Assembly: GCF_016469035.1 (NCBI RefSeq) | Contig: NZ_JAEHJZ010000049.1 | Span: 1 to 64,000, forward strand | DNA: 64,000 bases | Direction: 5' to 3' | Origin: Gelidibacter salicanalis | Lineage (GTDB): Bacteria; Bacteroidota; Bacteroidia; Flavobacteriales; Flavobacteriaceae | Shown: positions 25,301-33,607 of the stretch, piece by piece | Layout: every line of letters starts with the position of its first letter | How positions within the stretch are numbered: the first letter of the stretch is position 1 | Position numbers and translations under genes: made by a program | Notes under the pieces: generated by a model | Told to the model about the DNA's origin: nothing | What the model saw: the letters and a program-made list of their open reading frames with translations, nothing else | Databases searched by the model: none

Positions 25301-26728
25301 ATGGGCTTTATCCCCATGGCCGTTTCCACTTCTGGTGGTGCAGAAGTGCAGCGACCTTTGGCAACAGTAGTCATTGGAGGAATGCTTACGGCAACATTTC
25401 TGACCTTAGTGGTTCTACCTATACTTTATTATTGGCTGGAATCGAGAAAGGAACGAAACAATACGGATGGAGGTGTAAGCTATGTCAACAAATCAACTAC
25501 TATTGTAACCGTATTATTGATGGTTAGTGGTTTGATGGTTTCTGGAACTGCTTTTGCCCAAGACACCAACCAAGATGGCACAATTGCAACATCCTTGACT
25601 GTAGAAGAGGCCATTGCTATGGCAAAACGGAATTATCCATCGCTTAAGGAAAGTCAGGCATTTATTGAACGTGAAAAAGCACTAAAGGCAACGAGTTTTG
25701 ACCTTGGTAGTACACAAATTTTTACGGGTAAAGAAGAATATGGGAATAATCTTCCTGGGGTGCAGACCACCGTTGGTGTGCAACAGGGCAATATTGATTT
25801 GCTTTCCGGTTTTTCAAAATCCAAGTTTTACAAAGAGCGTATTGTCTTGGGAGAGAAAAATTATGTGGCTAATGAACAACAGTTGGTGCGCAATGTGATG
25901 CAGGCCTATGACCAAATTAATTATTACAAGGCACAGCTGCGTTTTGCGAATCAATTGGACAGTGTTTATGCCAATTTTAAGACCGCTGCCCAGCTTCGGT
26001 ATGACACTGGAGAAACAGGCAAGTTGGAATTTATTTCAGCCTCTTCCGAATTTCAACAGATTCAGGTGTTAAGGCAACAAGCTTTTGATGATATTGAAAT
26101 TGCCAAACGCGCCTTAAAGCAATATTTGGGAATAGAGGATACCATCGAGACAGTAGAGGGCTTTTACGAGCCTTTGGATTTTATGGCATCATTGGGTGCA
26201 AGTTCAGTGGCCAATAACCCAATGTTGCAATATGCCTTGCAGAATACCGAAGTAAGTAAAGCAAATGTGGGCGTTGAAAAATCGCAATTCCTACCGAAAT
26301 TCAGTTTATCGTATGGCAGACAGGTTGTGGATGATGTTTCGGGGTTTAACACCTATCAGGCAGGCATTAGCATTCCGTTGTGGTTTTTACCGCAGCAGTC
26401 GAGAGTCAGGGCGGCCAAAGCAGACGCAAGGGTAGTAGAGAATCAATATTTGGAACAAAAAGCGGTTATAGAAAGTCGGGTGTCGCAATTGACCAAATCA
26501 ATAGCCAAAACAAAGAAGATTCTGCAATTTTACGAAGAAGGTGCACTATTGTTGGCAGAAGAACAAATTACTACAGCGCAATTGGCATCTAAAGAAGGTG
26601 AAATAGATTATGTCAATTACATCACGATTCTCAACAGCGCCATCCAGATTAAACAAAACCATTTACAATACATCAATCAGTATAACCAGCAGACCATCGA
26701 TTTGCAGTATCAATTGGGCAACCTATAA
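22313..26728 (+). CDS. CzcA-family RND permease fused to a TolC-like outer-membrane factor
   Basis: A 1471-residue fusion. Residues 1 to about 1045 are a complete HME-RND permease; the TM4 motif DFGIIVDGAVIIVEG places Asp400, Asp406 and Glu413 where CzcA has its essential acids. After the last permease helix comes a linker, then a hydrophobic stretch VTVLLMVSGLMVSGTAFAQ that looks exactly like a signal peptide with an AFAQ cleavage site (about residues 1065-1083). The remaining 390 residues form an OEP/TolC domain. One gene therefore encodes inner-membrane pump and outer-membrane channel, probably separated after translation by signal peptidase. The adaptor gene follows after 18 bp. Confidence 0.9.
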   Translation: MINKIISFSINNKFIIGLFIVVLVGTGIWSMATINLGSVPDITNNQVQVITTAANLGTEDIEQFVTFPVELAMANLPDVIELRSVSRFGLSVVTIVFKDEAGTYLPRQLVQEKLTEVAGEIPEGFGTPFMAPITTGLGEIYQYTLRVKVGYEEKYDATELRTIQDWIVKRQMALVPGVVEVNAFGGYVKQYEVALNPDKLKSFGLTMSQVFEALNVNNANTGGAYIEKNHQANFIRGEGLARSIADLENTVVSTQNGSPVLIRDVAEKVGFGSQVRYGAFTQDGHESVGGQILMLKGQSPGNVINNVEKRITEIQKSLPEGVYIDTFLSQSDLIERTTSTVKTNLIEGALIVIFVLVLLLGSFRGGLITASIIPLCLLFAFILMKQFGVWANLMSLGAIDFGIIVDGAVIIVEGMVFHIHQRVKRSNAVIGQSEMDEIAYDSASKMMNSAFFGQLIILIVFTPILFLTGVEGKMFRPMAFTFGFAVLGAIILCLTYVPMMSSLFLKPATDQNSWFAKFENRMDRISDRIMGVLNRAYLPILNFALRFKAGVIIGAVALLLIAGVVFSNMGGEFIPKFDEGDIAFQALIKPGSSLTESIEASKKLQNLINEFPEVKTVVSRIGVAEIPTDPMPMDIADSYIILEKDKSKWTSADSKEELIEKIQEKIAVIPGVNFVFTQPVELRFNELLTGVREDVAIKLYGEDLDVLADKVQEMAAVIRKVPGAADLNVEATSGLPQMTVVYNRPKMAQYGVTVNKLNDYVSAAFSGQKAGVIFEGEKRFDVVMRLGEEFRQDINSLKNLYVDLPNGAQIPLKEVADISYKPGPMQISRDNTSRRISVGVNVRGRDVKSMVEEIQQKLESEVQLPPGYYVTYGGSFENLQRASDRLMIVVPIVLLSILILLYFALNSFSQALMIYMAVPLAAIGGVFVLWIRGMPFSISAGVGFIVLFGVAVLNGLILINKFNELKESGMTNLKKRIYEATHERLRPILLTAITTIMGFIPMAVSTSGGAEVQRPLATVVIGGMLTATFLTLVVLPILYYWLESRKERNNTDGGVSYVNKSTTIVTVLLMVSGLMVSGTAFAQDTNQDGTIATSLTVEEAIAMAKRNYPSLKESQAFIEREKALKATSFDLGSTQIFTGKEEYGNNLPGVQTTVGVQQGNIDLLSGFSKSKFYKERIVLGEKNYVANEQQLVRNVMQAYDQINYYKAQLRFANQLDSVYANFKTAAQLRYDTGETGKLEFISASSEFQQIQVLRQQAFDDIEIAKRALKQYLGIEDTIETVEGFYEPLDFMASLGASSVANNPMLQYALQNTEVSKANVGVEKSQFLPKFSLSYGRQVVDDVSGFNTYQAGISIPLWFLPQQSRVRAAKADARVVENQYLEQKAVIESRVSQLTKSIAKTKKILQFYEEGALLLAEEQITTAQLASKEGEIDYVNYITILNSAIQIKQNHLQYINQYNQQTIDLQYQLGNL

Positions 26729-26746
26729 TTTAAAACGAAACAAAAA

Positions 26747-27961
26747 ATGAAATATATATTTATAATTAGTGTAGCACTAGTAACCTCCTTATTGATAGGT
26801 TGCAATAATAAGGAAGATTCTAAAGATGGTCAAAATGAGGAAAATGCATCTACAGAAAAAATGCACGATACCGAAAATGACCCCAATTTAGAAGGCGTTG
26901 TCCAACTTACTAAGCAACAGGCTGAAACCATTGGTTTGGAAATGAAACCTTTGGAGGAGCGGAATTTAGGGAACAATATTAAAGTAACAGGTACGTTGGA
27001 GCTTTTTCCACAGGACAAGGCGAATATCAGTCCGTTTATTGGGGGTAATGTAAGTTCTATAAAAGTCATACCGGGAGATAATGTAAGTAAAGGGCAGGTG
27101 TTGGCATATATAGAACACCCAGATATCATTGCAATGCAACAGGAATATCAGGAAAGAAATAACGAACTGGTATTTTTGAAACAGGATTTTGAGCGCAAGC
27201 AGATTCTATATGACAAAGGTGTTTCTTCTGGAAAGGAATTTCAAATGGCGCAGTCAAAATTTCGTTCTACCACCTCCAGCGTCAATGGTTTGCGGTCCCA
27301 ATTGAGACTGTTGGGGATTAATCCGGATAAAGTGGCTGCCGGCCAAATCTATTCCGCTGTTCCCATTACCACACCTATAAGTGGCTATGTGGATGAAGTT
27401 ATGATTAGCCTTGGCGATTTTGTTGCGCAACAATCCAAAATGTTCTCAATAAGCGACAATTCAAAGATTTATGTCAACTTCAAAGTATATGAGAAGGACA
27501 TAAAACAAATCAAAAAAGGGCAGCAGATATATTTTTCAACCGCCTCCCGTCCAGATGAATTGCTTGAGGCAACAGTACGTTCTATTGGTAAAACCTTCAA
27601 TACCGACCCAAAAGCCTTGGAAGTTCTGGCAGATATTGAAAACAAGGATAAAAACCTATTGCCAGGTATGTACGTGCAAGGGCGCATAGTTCAGGGTGAG
27701 AAAAAAGCTTTTGCCGTACCGGAAGCTGCCATAATAAAAGAAGGCGAGCAATCCTTTATTTTTATTTTGGAGGAGGATAAAAAAATGGATGCCAACAAAA
27801 TGGAATTTGAAATGGTACCCGTAACAGTTGGAATTACTGATTTGGGATTTGTTGAGATTAATCTTCCTGCCGAAGTTTCAAAAAACGCCAAAGTTGTCAT
27901 AAGCGGAGCTTACAACCTGTTTTCGGAAATGGTTAAAGGCGAACTGGAACACGGACATTAA
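26747..27961 (+). CDS. efflux RND adaptor (HlyD/CzcB-like) lipoprotein
   Basis: The 404-residue periplasmic adaptor for the fused pump upstream. The lipobox is SLLIGC (Cys19), followed by an acidic linker. The barrel-sandwich halves (INPFIGGNVSS-like ISPFIGGNVSSIKV and TTPISGYVDEVMIS) flank a helical hairpin of about 80 residues, then beta-barrel and membrane-proximal domains follow. It lacks a large extra N-terminal domain, unlike the first system's adaptor. It ends in HGH. Function in metal export follows from pairing with the CzcA-type permease. Confidence 0.88.
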   Translation: MKYIFIISVALVTSLLIGCNNKEDSKDGQNEENASTEKMHDTENDPNLEGVVQLTKQQAETIGLEMKPLEERNLGNNIKVTGTLELFPQDKANISPFIGGNVSSIKVIPGDNVSKGQVLAYIEHPDIIAMQQEYQERNNELVFLKQDFERKQILYDKGVSSGKEFQMAQSKFRSTTSSVNGLRSQLRLLGINPDKVAAGQIYSAVPITTPISGYVDEVMISLGDFVAQQSKMFSISDNSKIYVNFKVYEKDIKQIKKGQQIYFSTASRPDELLEATVRSIGKTFNTDPKALEVLADIENKDKNLLPGMYVQGRIVQGEKKAFAVPEAAIIKEGEQSFIFILEEDKKMDANKMEFEMVPVTVGITDLGFVEINLPAEVSKNAKVVISGAYNLFSEMVKGELEHGH

Positions 27962-28068
27962 TTCAATAATGATCAAAGGTTTTGATTCCGGGTTTGTTAT
28001 TTTTCTTAATTAATTAGTTAAAAATTAAAGATACGGGCTCGGTTCAAAATCGGCTAAAAATTTATAAT

Positions 28069-28410
28069 ATGAAGGAAATCAAAGCATTTATAAAACCCAA
28101 CCGAATCCAAAGAGTAATTGAAGCCCTAACAGATAAAGGATTTAAAAGCATGACTCTTTCACAAGCGGAAGGTACTGGAGCCTTTAAGTCAAAAGGTGCA
28201 AGACCCTCGTTGGACTTTCATGTTACCGACAGTCCGGTAGTCAAGTTGGAACTGGTTTGCCAGAAAGGGGAAGCCCAAGCGGCAATTGAAATAATTTTGG
28301 CAAATGCTAAAACTGAAGGTCCAGGAGATGGAATTGTTTATATAGCAACTATTGAGGATGCCATTCAGATTAAAACGGGCGCATCCTTAAAACGGAATAA
28401 TAAGGAGTAA
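28069..28410 (+). CDS. PII-like protein of the metal-efflux-associated group
   Basis: A 113-residue protein with the PII/GlnB fold pattern: MKEIKAFIKPNRIQRVIEAL at the start and GPGDGIVYIATIEDAIQI at the C-terminus, which corresponds to the nucleotide-binding B/C-loop region. The T-loop segment (AEGTGAFKSKGARPSLDF) is shorter than in GlnB and has no tyrosine at the uridylylation position. A PII-like family encoded beside CzcABC-type pumps is known from comparative work. This one sits 107 bp after an RND adaptor, so it may sense nucleotide or metal status for the pump rather than nitrogen. Confidence 0.82.
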   Translation: MKEIKAFIKPNRIQRVIEALTDKGFKSMTLSQAEGTGAFKSKGARPSLDFHVTDSPVVKLELVCQKGEAQAAIEIILANAKTEGPGDGIVYIATIEDAIQIKTGASLKRNNKE

Positions 28411-28465
28411 ACCTAATTTAACTAAGTATAGAACATACGAAATAAAATCCTTGAAGTTGGGCCAT

Positions 28466-28849
28466 ATGTCAATACTAAAAAACATAAAAAATAAATCCAA
28501 AAAGCTGATGCAGGAACTCATTGTCCTACATCTTGCCTATAAAAACCCGAAAACACCTTGGACGGCCAAAGCCTTGATTGTTTTAATTATTGGGTATGCC
28601 TTAAGCCCCATAGATTTGATCCCGGATTTTATCCCCGTAATCGGACTGCTCGATGATTTGATTCTTCTGCCTTTGGTTATTTATTGGGCAATCAAGCTTA
28701 TTCCAAAAGACATCCTGGAAGAATGTAGGGTAAAGGCGAAAACGCATCAATGGAACAAAAGAAAGAGTTGGACGGCGGCTATAATAATTGCTATAATTTG
28801 GATTTTGATTGTGTATTTTATTATACATGCGCTGTTCCTTAATAAATGA
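28466..28849 (+). CDS. YkvA/DUF1232-family small membrane protein
   Basis: A 127-residue protein with the DUF1232 core YALSPIDLIPDFIPVIGLLDD, which is diagnostic for this family (motif given in part: SPIDLIPDFIPVIG), flanked by hydrophobic helices and followed by a C-terminal membrane helix. The function of the family is not established. The start is set at the ATG 28466; a TTG five codons upstream is also in frame. Its stop overlaps the next gene's ATG (ATGA), so it is cotranslated with the Fur-type regulator. Confidence 0.75.
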   Translation: MSILKNIKNKSKKLMQELIVLHLAYKNPKTPWTAKALIVLIIGYALSPIDLIPDFIPVIGLLDDLILLPLVIYWAIKLIPKDILEECRVKAKTHQWNKRKSWTAAIIIAIIWILIVYFIIHALFLNK

Positions 28850-29268
28850 TTACGATGACAGAAATAGAGAGATTTTTAGAAGATAAAAAAGTTCGTCCTA
28901 CCGCAATGCGGATCCTTGTCTATAAATATATGGCGAAAAGGCAAATTTCAGTGGCCTTATCAGATATTGAAAACGCATTTACCAAGGCAGAAAGAACGAC
29001 CTTGTATCGCACGCTGAAAACGTTTGAAGAAAACGGAATCGTACATCAAATAGATGATGGTACGGGAATAACTAAATATGCCTTATGTGAAATAGGGTGC
29101 AATTGCGAAATTGAACAGGATTTACACCTACATTTTCATTGCAATAATTGCCAAGAAACGGTGTGCCTTACAGCGCATAAAATTCCACATATTAATTTAC
29201 CGGAAGGTTATTTGGCCAAAGATGTAAACCTTGTGGTAAAAGGTTTATGCAAAAATTGTAGTAACTAA
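28846..29268 (+). CDS. Fur-family metal-responsive repressor (Zur-like)
   Basis: A 140-residue regulator of the Fur family. The N-terminal winged helix contains RPTAMRILVYKYM and KAERTTLYRTLKTFEENGIV (recognition helix). The C-terminal dimerisation/metal domain has HLHFHCNNC with a second CKNC pair at the end, giving the structural Cys4 zinc site, while HLHFH supplies sensing ligands. It overlaps the DUF1232 gene by 4 bp and precedes a Zn/Cd-type P-ATPase, so control of metal export or homeostasis is likely. Which metal it senses cannot be decided from the sequence. Confidence 0.85.
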   Translation: MITMTEIERFLEDKKVRPTAMRILVYKYMAKRQISVALSDIENAFTKAERTTLYRTLKTFEENGIVHQIDDGTGITKYALCEIGCNCEIEQDLHLHFHCNNCQETVCLTAHKIPHINLPEGYLAKDVNLVVKGLCKNCSN

Positions 29269-29312
29269 TAAATGCACTTCCCTTGCATTAAATAAATTAA
29301 GAAATTGCACTT

Positions 29313-31295
29313 ATGAAAAAGAAAAATGTAAACCTTCAGGACCTCAATACGCAAGAGCATAAAGGAGAACATACTCATGCCAACCCGCTGGGGGAGGATG
29401 ACGGCCACAACCACAGCAGCCCGGAAAGTCTAGGGAAACTTAAAACCTATTTACCTGCAATTTTTAGCTTTATATTGTTAATGGCAGGTATTGGATTGGA
29501 TTATTTTGAAGTTTCATTTTTTAAAGATTGGGTACGCATCGTCTGGTACGTCGCGGCATACCTTCCTGTGGGATTTCCTGTAATAAAGGAAGGGTGGAAA
29601 AGCATTATCAATGGCGATTTTTTTACTGAATTTCTATTGATGTCCATCGCCACCATAGGTGCGTTCGCCATTGGCGAGTATCCCGAAGGGGTGGCGGTTA
29701 TGCTTTTTTATGCCGTCGGTGAACTCTTCCAGAACGCAGCCGTGAATCGGGCAAAATCAAATATAAAAGCCTTATTGGACGTAAGGCCAAATGAAGCTTT
29801 GGTATACCGTAATAATGATTATGTCTCGGTAAATCCCGAGACCGTCAAAATTGGAGAAAAAGTTCAAGTCCGTGTAGGCGAAAAAATCCCTTTGGATGGT
29901 ATCTTACTTTCTGAAAAAGGTTCGTTCAATACCGCAGCCTTAACAGGCGAAAGCAAGCCTGATACCATTGCAAAAGGCGAAAAGGTTTTTGCAGGAAGCA
30001 TCAATCTAGATGGCGTTATTGAAATTGAGACCACCAAAGAATTTAAGGACAGTTCCATTGCCCGAATCTTGGATATGGTTCAGAATGCTACCGCACGTAA
30101 ATCAAAAACTGAATTGTTTATTAGAAAATTTGCTAGAATTTATACACCTATTGTGGTGTTCTTGGCTATTGGACTGACATTTTTACCTTACTTTTTTGTG
30201 GACGGCTATGTCTTTAATGAATGGTTGTACAGAGCATTGATTTTCTTGGTGATTTCCTGTCCGTGTGCTTTGGTAATCTCTATTCCATTAGGTTATTTTG
30301 GTGGATTGGGCGCAGCATCAAAAAATGGCATTCTTTTTAAGGGGGCTTCATTTTTAGATGAAATGACAAAGGTAAACACCGTCGTAATGGACAAAACGGG
30401 AACTGTAACCAAAGGTGTTTTTAAAATCAAGGACATAAAACCAATTGATTGGAAAGCACCTGAATTTATGAAATATCTAATGGCAATGGAAGAACAATCT
30501 ACGCATCCCATCGCCAAGGCAATTATGGAATATAAAGCCGAAGGCGAAGATTTTCAAGCTTCTGAAGTCACTGAAATAGCAGGCAAAGGTCTGAAGGGAA
30601 CAGTAAACGGCAAAACAGTTTTGGTCGGAAATAAACTATTGATGACTTCAAACGGTATTGAAGTTCCATCAGCAACCGACAACATTGTGGAATCTATCGT
30701 TATGGTCTCCATTGAAGGTGAATTTGCTGGCTATGTAATTATCGCAGACGAGTTAAAGGATGATGCCCACCAAGCCATTAAGCAAATTAGGGAATCTGGT
30801 ATTTCCAAAATTATAATGCTATCTGGAGACAAGGATTCCATTACCCAGCAAGTTGCCCAAGAAATGGGTGTTGATTGGGCAAAAGGAGGTCTGCTTCCTG
30901 AAGATAAATTAGCAGAAGTTGAAAAACTGATGTCCGAAAACGATACTAAAGTGGCTTTTATTGGCGATGGTATTAACGATGCGCCAGTATTGGCGGCAAG
31001 TGACGTTGGTATTGCCATGGGTGGTTTAGGAAGTGATGTAGCCATAGAAACAGCAGACGTTATCATTCAGACCGACCAACCCAGTAAAATCGCAAAAGCC
31101 ATTAAAATAGGACGTTCCACACGTCGCATTGTTTGGCAGAACATTGGTTTGGCGTTTGGAGTTAAAGCGGTAGTTTTAGTTTTGGGAGCAGGTGGTCTGG
31201 CGACAATGTGGGAGGCTGTATTTGCGGATGTTGGAGTGGCTTTGTTAGCGATATTGAATGCTGTGAGATTGCAGAAAATGAAATGGAAGGTATAA
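29313..31295 (+). CDS. P1B-type heavy-metal-exporting ATPase (ZntA/CadA-like)
   Basis: A 660-residue P1B-type ATPase. In order: a His-rich cytosolic N-terminus (HKGEHTHANPLGEDDGHNH) in place of the usual ferredoxin-like HMA domain, the actuator motif TGES, the membrane metal-site CPC (residues 316-318), the phosphorylation motif DKTGT (Asp360), the HP motif (STHPIAKA) and GDGINDAP. CPC plus a His-rich N-terminus fits export of Zn, Cd, Co or Pb. It follows the Fur-type gene by 44 bp and probably belongs to the same unit as the PII-like and DUF1232 genes. Confidence 0.92.
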   Translation: MKKKNVNLQDLNTQEHKGEHTHANPLGEDDGHNHSSPESLGKLKTYLPAIFSFILLMAGIGLDYFEVSFFKDWVRIVWYVAAYLPVGFPVIKEGWKSIINGDFFTEFLLMSIATIGAFAIGEYPEGVAVMLFYAVGELFQNAAVNRAKSNIKALLDVRPNEALVYRNNDYVSVNPETVKIGEKVQVRVGEKIPLDGILLSEKGSFNTAALTGESKPDTIAKGEKVFAGSINLDGVIEIETTKEFKDSSIARILDMVQNATARKSKTELFIRKFARIYTPIVVFLAIGLTFLPYFFVDGYVFNEWLYRALIFLVISCPCALVISIPLGYFGGLGAASKNGILFKGASFLDEMTKVNTVVMDKTGTVTKGVFKIKDIKPIDWKAPEFMKYLMAMEEQSTHPIAKAIMEYKAEGEDFQASEVTEIAGKGLKGTVNGKTVLVGNKLLMTSNGIEVPSATDNIVESIVMVSIEGEFAGYVIIADELKDDAHQAIKQIRESGISKIIMLSGDKDSITQQVAQEMGVDWAKGGLLPEDKLAEVEKLMSENDTKVAFIGDGINDAPVLAASDVGIAMGGLGSDVAIETADVIIQTDQPSKIAKAIKIGRSTRRIVWQNIGLAFGVKAVVLVLGAGGLATMWEAVFADVGVALLAILNAVRLQKMKWKV

Positions 31296-31341
31296 GACCG
31301 GATTTCATTTAAACTGATACTAACGGGCGTATATTGTAAAG

Positions 31342-31376
31342 CTTAAGATCTTCTTTAGAATTGACATGTATTTTTA
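31342..31376 (+). promoter_or_regulatory. PmrA-like box and -7 element, RND operon copy
   Basis: Half-sites CTTAAGA (31342) and CTTTAGAATTG (31353) are 11 bp apart; the -7 box TATTTTTA starts at 31369, exactly 16 bp after the second half-site. It lies 24 bp before the TTG start of the TolC-like gene. It is one of six matching sites in the window. Confidence 0.75.
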
Positions 31377-31399
31377 TGACTTAATTCAAATCTGTTGTT

Positions 31400-32680
31400 T
31401 TGAAGCCTATCTTCTTTTTGTTTTGTATAAGTCTTGCGGTAACCATAAGCTTTGCCCAACATAATGCCAAACTTGATACTTTTATAAAGTTGGCAAAAAT
31501 GAACGCGCCCAATTTAATTGAAAATGGCAATTTTTTAAAAATTGGCAATTTGCAAGACCGGCTTATAACGGCCCAAAACAATTCGTTTCAGGTCAATGCA
31601 ACTTCAGAGATTCTCTTAGCCCCATATTTTGATAATAATGGAAAGATTATAGACATCTCTACAGCTCCTTCAAGTACAGCTTTTGGATACGATGTGGGCA
31701 TCACCAATGGTGGTTTATATTCCGCACAAATCAATGTGACTAAAAATCTGTTCAATCAGGCCATAACTGGTAATTTATTGTTTCAAAATAAAATTCTGAA
31801 CAATACCATCTCGCTTTCTTCCGAAGAAATCTCCCATACTATTGTAAAGAATATTACGGATACCTATGTCATGGCGTATCAGTTTCAGTTGCAGGAGGCC
31901 TTCACAAACCAAATTCTTAAAGACCTTGAAAATAGGTTACAGGTTGTAGAATTATTGGTGAAGCGAGCTGTTTTAATGGAGAGTGATTATTTATTGTTGC
32001 AATTGGATATTGATGGTAAAAAATTAGAACTGCTACAAATCCAAAACAATCTAGGGGTAGCCATAAATCAGTTGTTCACTTTGAGTGGTGTCCCCGCCGA
32101 AACTATAGACCAGTTAGAACCACCCTTGATTAATGATAATCAAAGTCCTTCACAATTTTTCTACGAGAAAAAATTTGAGAATGACAGATTGCAAATAGTT
32201 GGAAATCAGCGCGTCTTTGAAAATCAATATAAACCACAAGTTTCTGCTTATGCCAATACAGGTTTGAATGCAATAGAGATTCCAAATATCTATCGAAAGT
32301 TTGGGGTAAGTGCCGGGCTGCGATTGACAATTCCGATTTATGATGGACAACAGCGCAAGTATAACGCGCAACAAAGTCTTTTGAAAGAAGAAAGTTTAGA
32401 ATTTTACAGGGAGAATTCAAAAGTACAGATTGACAATAACCTCAAAAGTATCGAAGAACAAATTCAAGCATTGGAAATCTCCCTGCAATTGCTTGACAAA
32501 CAATTGAAAAAACAAGAAAACATTTTGGAAATCTATAAAGGGAAATTGGTTCAAGGCCAAGTATCTATCGTGGATTACTTAAATGTCATTCAGAATTACA
32601 AACTAAATGGGTATACAAAACTTCAAATGCAAACCAATTTTTGGTTATTACAAAATCAATATAACTTTATAAACTGGTAA
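31400..32680 (+). CDS. TolC-family outer-membrane efflux factor (third RND system)
   Basis: A 426-residue outer-membrane factor. The N-terminus is a clean signal peptide (MKPIFFLFCISLAVTISFAQ), which requires initiation at TTG 31400 because no ATG is available; the start therefore rests on the signal peptide. Two OEP repeats with long helices follow. It is the first gene of an operon with an adaptor and an RND permease, controlled by the composite promoter just upstream. It differs clearly from the two OMF sequences of the metal island, so substrates may be drugs, lipids or peptides rather than metals. Confidence 0.82.
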   Translation: MKPIFFLFCISLAVTISFAQHNAKLDTFIKLAKMNAPNLIENGNFLKIGNLQDRLITAQNNSFQVNATSEILLAPYFDNNGKIIDISTAPSSTAFGYDVGITNGGLYSAQINVTKNLFNQAITGNLLFQNKILNNTISLSSEEISHTIVKNITDTYVMAYQFQLQEAFTNQILKDLENRLQVVELLVKRAVLMESDYLLLQLDIDGKKLELLQIQNNLGVAINQLFTLSGVPAETIDQLEPPLINDNQSPSQFFYEKKFENDRLQIVGNQRVFENQYKPQVSAYANTGLNAIEIPNIYRKFGVSAGLRLTIPIYDGQQRKYNAQQSLLKEESLEFYRENSKVQIDNNLKSIEEQIQALEISLQLLDKQLKKQENILEIYKGKLVQGQVSIVDYLNVIQNYKLNGYTKLQMQTNFWLLQNQYNFINW

Positions 32681-32686
32681 TTGATT

Positions 32687-33607
32687 ATGAGCATTCAATA
32701 CTTTAAATATATAGCCACTTTATTGATAGTTGTAAATTTATCTGCCTGTAAGAAAAAGGTGGACACGGTTTCAGAAAAAAAAGCACCAATCGTTGTAACC
32801 GCTGTTAAAGTTCAGCAAAATGAGATCAAGGAATACCTCACGTTTAATGGCGTTACCCAATACCAAAAAAAGGAAAATATACGCTCGAATGTAACGGGCT
32901 ATATTTCTTGGATGAACTATAAGATTGGTGATAACATTCGAAGCGGACAGACTTTTGCATCCGTTAGAACGAAAGAACAGGACGCTCTTAAAGAAGCTGT
33001 CAAAATAGATAGCTCGTTATCAAAGTTTGTGAATCCCATAACTATTAGAAGTAATGCTGCTGGCGTTTTTACAGGGCTTAATGTGACTGTAAATGATTAT
33101 GTAGCCGAGGGGGATGTATTGGCAACTGTTGTACAACCAAAATCATTAGTGATACAAGTGAATGTGCCTTACGAATATGAAGATGCTATCCAAATAGGGA
33201 CATCCTGCGAAATTATGTTGCAAAATGGTGAAATGCTTACTGCAAAAGTAACGGGAACGTTACCAACCATTGACCCTGTCGCGCAATCGCAGGTTTTTTT
33301 AATTGCGCTGCCGGACGCAAATCTTCCTGAAAATTTGAATGTTCAAGTGCGGACTATTTATAAAGAAGATGCAACCGCAATGACCATTCCCAAAAAAGCT
33401 TTACAAACCAATGAATTGTTGTCTGAATTTTGGGTCATGAAAGTGATACATGATTCCCTGGCATTAAAGCAGAAAGTCGTACCACTGCTTAAAAATGATA
33501 CTCTGGTTCAAGTAAAATCTCAGGGTCTCAAAATAAATGACTTGGTCATTACTGAAGGTAGTTATCAAATGCAGGATTCAACCATTGTAAGCATTATAAA
33601 ACAATGA
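32687..33607 (+). CDS. efflux RND periplasmic adaptor lipoprotein (third system)
   Basis: A 306-residue adaptor, short for its class. The lipobox is VNLSAC (Cys21 from the ATG at 32687; a TTG two codons earlier touches the previous stop codon). The lipoyl halves are SNVTGYISWMNYKIGDNI and SNAAGVFTGLNVTVNDYV, with almost no helical hairpin between them, which means it must contact its outer-membrane factor differently from hairpin-bearing adaptors. It overlaps the permease gene by 4 bp (ATGA). Confidence 0.8.
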   Translation: MSIQYFKYIATLLIVVNLSACKKKVDTVSEKKAPIVVTAVKVQQNEIKEYLTFNGVTQYQKKENIRSNVTGYISWMNYKIGDNIRSGQTFASVRTKEQDALKEAVKIDSSLSKFVNPITIRSNAAGVFTGLNVTVNDYVAEGDVLATVVQPKSLVIQVNVPYEYEDAIQIGTSCEIMLQNGEMLTAKVTGTLPTIDPVAQSQVFLIALPDANLPENLNVQVRTIYKEDATAMTIPKKALQTNELLSEFWVMKVIHDSLALKQKVVPLLKNDTLVQVKSQGLKINDLVITEGSYQMQDSTIVSIIKQ

